Source of the DNA: Paramacrobiotus metropolitanus
Lineage: Eukaryota > Tardigrada > Eutardigrada > Parachela > Macrobiotidae
Assembly: GCF_019649055.1 (NCBI RefSeq)
Contig: NW_026570322.1
Coordinates: forward strand, 458,307-522,306
Length of the DNA stretch: 64,000 nt
Direction: 5' to 3'
Shown: piece by piece, positions 56,231 through 64,000 of the stretch
How the letters are laid out: each line of letters starts with the position of its first letter
How positions within the stretch are numbered: position 1 is the stretch's first letter
Translations under genes and position numbers: made by a program
The notes under the pieces: model-generated
Seen by the model: the letters and a program-made list of their open reading frames with translations, nothing else
The model's database searches: none
Told to the model about the DNA's origin: nothing

Positions 56231-56638
56231 ACAGTGCTTCGATGTATTTTCTGCTACAGAGTACAGAGAGTTTTCCGGTCACATGCTGATATGCAGACAT
56301 TTCCGGAGATATCGTTCTGGGCACAGTACTTACAGTATCGCCGTGTAAAGTGGGATCAGTAGCTAGCTTGAGTATTAATTTCAACCGCAATGAAGTCAAA
56401 CCTCTTTGACTATTTGACAACTGTTTCTTTTTTCCAAAAGTAATATAAAGACAAACGCCCAGAAAACAATTACTTACTAAAACGACCATGTAAAATGAGA
56501 ATATAAAAGATAATCAGAGCATTTTTGCTGTATATGTACACATGCAGCTAGGTACACGCTGCCGCTTTTTTCCGTGAACGACGTAAAACTTGTGCAACCA
56601 TATAATTTACGAGGATTTCACGCTCGATTCCCGGTGGT

Positions 56639-58080
56639 TCACACTTCAATAAACCTACTCATCTCCACCCCCTCCATCGCCGAATCCTTCAGCTCCTCCA
56701 CGGCGCCACGCGACACCGGCTCGTCCACCATATCCAGCGTGACCTTTGACCCGCCGAACGACGACAGCATCACCGAGGAATCGGAGCGACCGGCGCGGGA
56801 ATAGCGCGTTCCCGGCAGGGCATAATGCTGCAGACACAACGGGGTGCCGCTCTCTTGCTCCACCGCCGCCTTCCACACACACAGCACCAGCGCGCCGCTC
56901 CCGCACAGACACGCGGTGGAGAACAGCCAGACCGCCTGCAGGGCGCTGTACATGGCGTAGACGTACGCTTCGTCGGCGGCGGACAGATCGGCTAATTTGC
57001 GGGCCAGGGCCACGCCGGATTTGGGGAAGGAGATGGTGTCGTACTCGAAGGCCAGCGCGGCGAAGAACACCAGGGAGTAGGCGACGCCGATGATGGTGCC
57101 GACAAAATGGATGGGCAGCAGGCGCCGGTTGGCCGATAAGGAGTGGGAGGGTGTGGCGGCGCACAGACCGGTGATGCCGATGATGGCGTGTAGGAGAGAC
57201 AGGCTGAAGAAGCCAATGTGGAAGATGGCAAAGCGCCAGCTGAACAGGTGAACTGCCACTACCAAGAATTAAGAGATCATGTCAATTATACAGATTCAAC
57301 GCTTCGCAAAATTAACATGTGCAAATGTACTTCTATATATCGCTGCAGTACGTAATGAGGCTAATTAATAATATTATTTAGTTTTAATTTTTAGATGGAG
57401 AAGTAGTCGTAATGATGCCACTGTAATCCACCGTCTGAAAGGCCGCACCGGCACGTGTGACGTAGTCCGTCCATGATATAATGGACGGATTACGTCTTTG
57501 TATATATTCAAAGAGTGTTCCTCCAGATAAAATTGGTTCAAACGATGGTACTTAAAGTCACAAACGATAATGCTATCCGAGTATATGCGAGGAAGACAAC
57601 GACTATTGATGTAATGCAAATAGTTCAAACGACATCATGAGAGCATAGTTAATCAAATGGCAACGGAAATCAATAAATCTTTACACATGTAATTTGTTGC
57701 AGCTCTGTATATTATGGAAGGCACTGCAGTACTGCTATTTTTTAATTTTTGGGAGAATACAAGCCATATACCTCCCTTATAAAAAAAGATATGTAAAAAG
57801 AAAAAATGTTAAAGTGCATATAAAAAAAATTATGTAAAAAGTGCATATAAAAAACGAAATTATCGATCATACGGAATATTATCGTCGCTAGAAATTAGAA
57901 CAGTAGAAGTAAATCATGTTCGGATAAATAAACATTAATTCTAGTGCTTAGGATTAAAAATAAATATGTCGGCTTTGCCGATCATTGGTACTCACATGGT
58001 ATGTTCAATGCTCCGATACAGCAGCCGGAAACCGTCTCAAATACCGCCAACACGCGTAAAAGCTTAATTTTCCAGTCCAT
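56639..58080 (-). CDS. Four-helix (tetraspan-like) membrane protein, intact copy
   Basis: Exon 1 (57,996-58,080) starts MDWKIKLLRVLAVFETVSGC and ends at a GTGAGT donor. Exon 2 (56,639-57,258) follows a TTGGTAG acceptor, in phase, giving 234 residues. Four hydrophobic segments are visible: near residues 6-27, about 37-60 (FAIFHIGFFSLSLLHAIIG), about 70-92 (FVGTIIGVAYSLVFFAALAF) and about 120-148 (LQAVWLFSTACLCGSGALVL). The 80-residue C-terminal tail is hydrophilic with Ser/Arg and acidic parts. No tetraspanin CCG or claudin WGLW signature is present, so the family is unknown. Its dead twin lies at 3,645-5,060. Confidence 0.72.
57459..57495. repeat. Hairpin in the intron of the four-helix gene
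   Basis: Arms GACGTAGTCCGTCCAT and ATGGACGGATTACGTC are separated by about 5 bases, with one mismatch. The hairpin lies inside the 737-bp intron. The counterpart in arm A has lost several arm bases. Confidence 0.7.
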
Positions 58081-58599
58081 CACTCGGTATAATCATAAAA
58101 TTCAATCTGCTCCCGCTCGTAATCGCCTCCTCAACAAACGCGATCCCCCAATGCAAACGGCGGCAGTGGTGGGTGTTAATGTGCGCGGTCACATCTGGTT
58201 GCCACCGCCATTGACACAGCCGACGTATTATTTCACTGAGCGTCTGACAGGAAGTCTTACCAGCGCGGCCACTGCTGCCATCCAAGGAGAATAGACCCAT
58301 TAATAATCCTCCCCTTTAAATGAACACTCCGATCTACGCAGACGGGTCTACACGCGCAGTGGAGAAATGCCGGGTCGTGTAGGCGGTGGCGGCGGATGCG
58401 TGTATGTGTTACTGCGGAAGCCGGTGCAATGCCTCTTAATCCTGTACATCCAGGTGTTCGGGAGGCGCAGTACTTCCGGTTGGATTGTGTACTCGTGTTG
58501 CAGCCCGAGATTGTGTGTTCTCTTGTCAAGAGGCTATTCACGCCGCGATCAAGTTCGCGCGCTACTAGATGTTGCAGTTAATCACAAGGTATCGTGACC

Positions 58600-59219
58600 G
58601 CGAAGCGTATTGTTGTTACCATTACCCAGACAGTCATGCACGGGTTGCGCCTTGAGCGCGATTTAATACAAATGAGGTTATCATTCTAGCCAAAATACCG
58701 TATACATTAGTTTGTACATATAGATTTTCCGACGCTTCTGAAGTTCGCGCGGTAGGCTGTACAGCAAATTATACAGAATACTATTATACAGAATAATCTT
58801 TGTAGAGTAAGGAATTTCTCAGACAGCACGCATTTTAGTATTGGAAAAGCTTATGTTAATTTCCATATAAATTGTTTGGAGTGAAACCGACTAATTTGGT
58901 GAATATTCCTTGTACATTACTGAAATCCCACTATACAGCTGTAATGTGTTCCAGAAAATAATGAAAGTGTACTTTGTATTAGACGTATCAGGAGACACGC
59001 GTGCGATACTTTCTAGTAATGCTTTTTTTATTCGTACACGTCTTTCTATAGAAGTACTATAGCTGTATATTCTCTGTCGCATTAGAGAATAACAGTAATA
59101 TTTTTGATTAATCGCTCATCGGAGGAGTGATAAAAAACACGAGAAACGAAATACGGACGCTAATTGTTTTTTCAACGACTCTATAAGACCATGTGTTAAG
59201 AAAATCTTGCGCTCGCACA
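58600..59219. other. Intergenic, no gene seen
   Basis: AT-rich sequence between the Ig gene's stop and the block shared with arm A. No exon or repeat recognised. Confidence 0.45.
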
Positions 59220-60218
59220 TTATTGGAAATTAACACAGTGTGTTTGCACATACCACTCCTCCTTAGTGATATCGACTCGGATCCAGCACTCCAACCACCC
59301 TCCATAGTGTACTTCGTTCCATGTCAGTGTCAAAGTCTCCGAACAATACGACTGTTCACCGGCTTTCGAGTAATTGGAGGTCAGCTCGCCATGAATGTTT
59401 CGTTCTGGTCGCAAATAGATAACACTGTTGATGAAATGATATCTCGGTGTAGACAAGAAAACTCCTTTATATTTCCAAATAAAAAACGGATCGGAATCCG
59501 GCAGGCAAACAAACCGTACATCGCATGTAGCTGAAAATTTTCTGAACGGCTCTAGCACAACAGGCTTCAATGGGTTCATAAAAAGGTCACTGCTAGTCCG
59601 CGGCTGCGGGATCAAATGATACTCGCTTCTAAGGCATAGGTTGTCAGCCGTAGGCCGTTGGCAGCGCTGAAAGCATTCAAGGTTTCCAGCGTCCTGAAAG
59701 GTCGCATTGTTGATGCGTAGAGTGCTGTTGGAACCGTACACGGTGTAATTGTACCCGCTGTCAGCAGTATCAATAGTCCGACCTGCGTGTTTCCACACAA
59801 TATCACCCAGAAAACGCGAGGGGTTTAAGTTTAAGTGATCTAACCCAAATGGAGCTTCTGGGCTGCATACAAAGGTGACCGAACTTCCAATCAACGGACG
59901 TTCCACTGGCAGGCGCTGCAATGGCTGGTGTGCTTTTGGCTTTTCGGGATATGGATCTGGCAGCGTGATCATATTGTTCATGTTAATCTTTTTCTCCGCC
60001 ATTTCAATCGCTTTTAGAACTATAGCAGTACAAAGGTAAAAGGCAATAAATTATTGATGAATATTAGCTACATCAATACTAACAATAATGAATAAAAGTT
60101 GTTGCAATATTTTGAGCGAGCAATCCTTTTAACCAGCCTCAACACCAGGCAAAGCTTGTGACCTCCCCAATCGTCGCAACAATAAGTACATGCAAATGAT
60201 TAGTTTGGCTCGCAACAT
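59220..60218 (-). CDS. Secreted two-Ig-domain protein
   Basis: Exon 2 (59,220-60,019) follows a GCTATAG acceptor and ends at TAA. Exon 1 is placed from the ATG at 60,218 to either 60,134 or 60,146 (both donors give the right phase), adding a hydrophobic start MLRAKLIICMYLLL. The first Ig domain has SVTFVC, IVWKHAG and DAGNLEC; the second has VRFVC, FIWKYKG and GGWLECWIRV. The product is about 294 residues with no membrane segment. It is a paralogue of 14,580-15,461. A wrecked copy of its 5' end lies at 3,049. Exon 1 is the less certain part. Confidence 0.68.
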
Positions 60219-60268
60219 GGGCAGGTCATAGTACTCTCATAGCTTATTTTTTAAATTATTTAATTATT

Positions 60269-60554
60269 CTAATGCCAGTAGAAAGAATAGCAAAGATTTC
60301 TACTTCCTAACTCTTGGCAGCTTATCTTTATTCCTTGCAAATTTAAGTAACTGCAAATAAACAACAACAAAAAATTTTTATGGCGTACAACAGCTACTGT
60401 TTTTTGCAATTTTATGGATCCAGACTTACTGGCGACATGTTCCGAGGACATTGCCACAGGTTGTGCCTTCACAGGAGTCTGAACCATTGTCCGCGGAGGA
60501 GGAAGCCAAACAGCAAGCACAGCAGAACTCAAAAAGCCAAAGTCCAAAGATCAT
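60269..60554 (-). CDS. Small secreted Cys-rich peptide, two exons
   Basis: Exon 1 (60,430-60,554) encodes the signal peptide MIFGLWLFEFCCACCLASSS and ends at a consensus CCA|GTAAGT donor. Exon 2 (60,269-60,350) follows a T-rich TTTATTTGCAG acceptor and ends at TAG. The 79-bp intron joins the frames in phase into 68 residues. The mature peptide of about 47 residues has five Cys (spacing C-x4-C-x6-C-x12-C-x8-C), so an intermolecular bond or a free Cys is expected. It does not match a family I know. It starts upstream of the Ig gene on the same strand, with only 50 bp between its stop and the Ig ATG. Function unknown; I make no claim about activity. Confidence 0.55.
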
Positions 60555-60559
60555 TTTGA

Positions 60560-61165
60560 TCCATCGCGGTGCACTGTTCTCCATTAAAGAATTTTGGCGG
60601 GGGCACTTTTGCTAGGATTTTTGATAAATATGCAACATGGTTGCATGAACTAAAATAACCTGAGTAACGAAAAGGGCTAACTGCAAAAGTCGCTATTTCG
60701 GTTCTTACAACGGATTTGGTAGGATGCCAGCAATGACTAATTGTTACAACTTGAGATGGCAGTAGTATCTTTACTATAAGTATATTTCGATTTTTTTGTT
60801 TTTCTCGAATCAATATACTGCCGAAGCCTTACAGGGAAAAAATTCGAATGGTCAAGTGGGTAACGTAACAAGGCAGCATGAGATAGCAACAATTGGTCGG
60901 TTACTTAGAATTAACAACATCACTAAAATCTGTTAGAAAACTTAAAACTTTAGAAAGCAGTGGCAAAAGACTTTTTCGTTTCTATACTTGGATAGCATGT
61001 AATGTATTTTGATTCTATCAATATCAAGAATGACAGTTTAAGATGAATACGAAGTTCTAATATACCGACTCCATGGTGACGATATTACGATTAAAACTAA
61101 TCAAGTACTGTACTGTACTGAGTACAGTGTACTCAGTGTACTGTGATAAGCGCTCAATTGTTAGT
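60560..61165. other. No supported gene
   Basis: AT-rich with a CTGTACTGTACTGAGTACAG-type near-palindrome at about 61,107-61,140. No exon seen. Confidence 0.4.
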
Positions 61166-61166
61166 A

Positions 61167-62120
61167 CCGGGTGGCTGAACAAAATGGCCGTCTTCGTTTT
61201 CGGCTTATTTCTCGCGAACCGTTAACCACATCGCTAACAGTTTAAGCTCGTTCGATAGAGAATTTTATTGACTATTGAAAACACTAAAAGTTGTTTTGAA
61301 AAATTGAGACACGGTCGTTGACAAGGGGGCCAACCAAAATCGTGTAAAAATTTATCGTGTCCCAGCTCGCAGAATTCAGAATCTTGCAACATTTCCTTCT
61401 CGTGAAAGCTTTTTACATTTTTCCAACTGTTTTATCTAGAGAATGGCATCGTTTTTCATTCAAAAAAAAATTGTAGACATAGTCCTTGCGCCAAATGAGC
61501 TATTCGGTTAGAACGTTTCGGTACTTTTCGAAAAATTTGCAAGTTTGTTGCCTGACTTTTTTATATATTTTCGCTATAATTTTTTGTTGCGCGACCTGGC
61601 GCATCCAAAAACGTCGGTTTAGTTGATAAAGGTAGCCAAGACATTGGTCTTGCAAAAACGGGTTTAATCTAGAAAATTACTCCACGTGTTCACAAGGAAT
61701 TTGTTTTCAAAACCGCTACATGCCCAATTCACGAGAATTTCTTGTGCGTGGCCTGAGCTCTCTCGTTTCCTGGCCGAACACGGTCACAAGAATGTCATAG
61801 CTCTTAGCAGTAAAAAACCAAGGAACAACCTGTCTTCAAAAACTTCTAATCTGACACACAGTAATGTACTTCTATACATAACAGGAATTTTGTTCTTAAA
61901 TAGGGAAACTCAATTTTCGTTTCGGGACATCCTCAAACTCCACCTAGTTTTCCAAAACAATTTACTATAAAATCAGACCTTGACGTAAGGTTGATTTATC
62001 ATAAATTTTGTACGTCCTAAAGATTGCTCTTTCGAATAAAATTAACACACTGGCAATCAGACAATAGACTGAGCCGGGGCACCTTGGTAAATTAGACGGC
62101 CATTTTGTTCGGCCACCCGG
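61167..62120. mobile_element. 954-bp non-autonomous element, TA duplication
   Basis: Terminal inverted repeats of about 27 bp start CCGGGTGGC-GAACAAAATG and run on through GCCGTCT, with one mismatch. TA flanks both ends (61,165-61,166 and 62,121-62,122). The interior is AT-rich without a credible transposase. Confidence 0.85.
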
Positions 62121-62977
62121 TAATTCACATTTCACATGCTTACTTGCCTTTGAAAAAAGGGTACAACTTATTCTAAATTCTAAGGGTGCGATTATTGTTG
62201 CCAAAATTTTAGCATTTCTGTGGTGCTCATTCTTATAATCGTAGCAAATACAGTAAACGAAATCCTTGATCCAACTACCGTATTGTAACGAGAGTAATCG
62301 AACGACCGCCTTGTTTACAGTGTTGTTGGTTTTCTTTACTGTTCATTGGTTGTTGTTCTCACCGTGTAACTGAGTGATTCATCCTTCTTTTTCTCTACAC
62401 TTTTACCGGGTAAATGTCAAAGAGAATGAAACAGACTTTTCATTAGAGAAAGACTTGAATGGATGCTTGCCCCGCTTGTTTTAGTTTGTAACCCGCTTGT
62501 CCTGCTTGTACGCTTGTTGTTTAAATGCCTGAAAACGACATTGCTTTATTTGACTCCTCGGGATGATGCACCCATCATCCCGCTCGTCTTTGTCACTGTA
62601 AACCCACTTCCGATTCACTGCTGAGCTCACGCCCGGCAGTGCCGACATTTCCATCAACAGCCGACACAACATCGTGGTACGGTCAACACGCCAACCCGCT
62701 AGAACGCCGGCATAACCGCCCGCGTTACAGTATTACGTTGTACCATCGGTCATCGGTTTACGGGATGCAGGTTATTTTGTCATTACTCCTACACGTCCCG
62801 CGAGAAAGGTGGGCTCGGAATTTACTTCCTTTGGGCAGATATGCCGAACATGGCCGGAAACGGCCCCAAGCCATCGTATAGAGGAACCAGAACAGAAAAA
62901 TTTTTACTCAGCAAGTGACACAAGTTAGCGTTGAACATCTCCCAATTTATACCATTTCACATACACTGATACACATA
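62121..62977. other. No supported gene
   Basis: A minus-strand ORF near 62,672-62,590 (MLCRLLMEMSALPGVSSAVN) has a real ATG and an AG|TGAC junction but no partner exon. Nothing else stands out. Confidence 0.3.
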
Positions 62978-63148
62978 CAGCTTAGGACAAAAATAATGGT
63001 CGCATACCCAACATCTCCACATTCAGTACGTATGCAGCGCAGTGCACTGTACGACTGAATTCAAAATATCGGGTTCGTACAAGTGCACTGCACCGCATGC
63101 GTACAGAATGCTGGGTATGGGGCTATGCGAACATTTAGTCCTACATTG
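62978..63148. mobile_element. 171-bp MITE, TA duplication
   Basis: Inverted ends CAGCTTAGGACAAAAA and, inverted, CAATGTAGGACTAAATG are followed inward by GCGCAGTGCACTGTACGA on the left and its counterpart on the right. TA lies at 62,976-62,977 and 63,149-63,150. A truncated copy opens the window (1-83). Confidence 0.85.
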
Positions 63149-63333
63149 TAACTACAGTACAACAGAGAGACCACTAAAATGGGGGCGGGTCGTGTGTCGT
63201 AATACCCGGATTCCTTATTCCTCGGAATCCACTCCATTTCACCAACGAAACATTGACTAACACGGAATGTAGAACTGAGTCTGAGTAAAGAAAAGTTCGC
63301 TCAAATATCACTTCTAGCATGATATCTGTCTAG

Positions 63334-63442
63334 TGACTCTGTGAAACTGCGCTGGGCATGCCGCATGAGGGAGTCGCCCAACGGCAACCAGCTGGTTGTC
63401 CAACGATGCACAAATTGCCCTGGCAGTGTCTGTTATCAGTGA
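63334..63442 (+). CDS. Candidate terminal exon, Cys-containing
   Basis: After a TCTGTCTAG acceptor, an open frame (phase 2) reads LRWACRMRESPNGNQLVVQ then RCTNCPGSVCYQ and stops at TGA 63,440-63,442. Four Cys in 35 residues suggest an extracellular protein. No upstream exon was located, so confidence is low. Confidence 0.22.
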
Positions 63443-63853
63443 AAGGTTTCACATCCCGGTTTCCAGGTGGCACCGATAACATTCGGCAGAACAGACAGTC
63501 CTGTTGCTGTGGAAATAATCAAAGGAATTGCCATATCCGCTGATCACTAACCAGTAGTACGTGTACTCGTAGTCTACTATGCGCTCAGATCATGTAGCAA
63601 CGGTCAAGCGGTGTCCCAGTTGGCAAAGAAGTCTTCTTGTTCTTCCATGGCAATGTCATGGATAAACAAGGCAGTGTCATACGGATAGGTAAATCCCATA
63701 ATATTATTATAATGAGCATATCAAGCCAAGCATCGCTGTAGTCCGAAGTTACAATTCCTGGTCGTGGTTGAATCCGGGAAGCGGGGCATCTTGACAATCG
63801 GGGCATCTTGGCAATCATGCAGCCAGATACGGATGGCATTGCGGCATCTGTAC

Positions 63854-64000
63854 CTGGCTGACCACTGCAATCAGTTCGGGCAGTTCTTGAATCAACTCCC
63901 GATATGCTTGCCGTTGAAATCGCTCAGTAGAGTCCGTATGGACTCTATTCGGAATTATAGCTGCATATTTCATCGGGCGTAGTCCGCGTACTACGCCGCC
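63854..64000 (-). CDS. Partial exon running off the window
   Basis: On the minus strand the frame is open from the window end: VVRGLRPMKYAAIIPNRVH, then ERFQRQAYRELIQELPELI and AVVSQ, ending at a CAG|GTACAG donor at 63,854. Composition and length look coding, and the frame stays open at the window edge. The downstream part (63,600-63,850) shows further coding-like strings in other frames (YPYDTALFIHDIAMEEQEDF) that I could not join. Family not recognised. Confidence 0.35.

Larger units (their letters stand above)
56230..60030 (-). repeat. Arm B of the large inverted duplication
   Basis: Inverted counterpart of 3,027-5,430. It contains the intact four-helix gene and the Ig gene. The region 58,600-59,900 (Ig exon body and its 3' flank) has no counterpart in arm A. 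The central distance between arms is about 51 kb. Confidence 0.85.

Noticed and set aside
59193-59534. 113-codon plus-strand ORF
   Set aside because: Shadow of the Ig gene on the minus strand.
60430-60554. Peptide exon 1 as the signal-peptide exon of the Ig gene
   Set aside because: Joining it to the Ig acceptor at 60,019 gives the wrong phase and an immediate stop; the acceptor at 60,350 fits instead.

Overview
This is a window of a eukaryotic, metazoan genome. The evidence is protein-coding genes cut by short GT-AG introns (79 to 737 bp), secreted and membrane proteins of animal families (chymotrypsin-fold protease, two-Ig-domain proteins, an OSCP1 orthologue), and dense retrotransposons, MITEs and foldback repeats. 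Compact intergenic gaps and small introns suggest a small invertebrate genome. An ecdysozoan such as a tardigrade is my guess, but nothing here proves the phylum. There is no prokaryotic signature.

Layout, left half. 1-2,400 is mostly empty. 2,400-5,430 holds a small membrane-protein gene and one arm (A) of a large inverted duplication, with an Ig-gene relic and a dead four-helix membrane gene. 5,470-12,040 holds two 5'-truncated LINE copies, MITEs and a possible galectin-like exon pair. 14,580-15,461 is a two-Ig-domain gene. 15,650-19,780 is a nest of foldback elements, TTTCTTAGG simple repeats, a pogo/Tigger-like transposase fragment and a split tRNA-like sequence. 21,700-36,430 is dominated by a large decayed Ty3/Gypsy-type element and trailing ORF remnants, invaded by two MITEs.

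Layout, right half. 36,740-38,231 is a nested pair of foldbacks. 38,968-43,351 is a full-length Ty3/Gypsy element with very short LTRs and a 5-bp target duplication; it has split an older phrase-repeat foldback. The genes follow: a two-helix membrane protein (44,975), a four-exon serine protease (47,011-49,547, minus), OSCP1 (51,235-52,569, plus), a three-exon secreted Cys-rich protein (53,225-55,137, minus), and a minus-strand cluster in the region of duplication arm B. That cluster is the intact four-helix gene (56,639-58,080), a two-Ig gene (59,220-60,218) and a tiny secreted Cys-rich peptide (60,269-60,554). The right edge holds MITEs and a partial exon running off the window.

How it fits together. 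The protease, Ig proteins, Cys-rich proteins and tetraspan-like proteins are all secreted or membrane-bound, but nothing shows that they form one pathway. The two Ig genes are paralogues. The 3.0-5.4 kb and 56.2-60.0 kb segments are inverted copies of one locus: copy B is intact, while copy A carries a +1 frameshift, a weakened splice donor and an 8-bp deletion that makes a stop. Most remaining structure is transposon-derived, chiefly small TA-flanked inverted-repeat elements. Exon boundaries were built by hand from reading frame and splice-site phase and have not been tested against transcripts.
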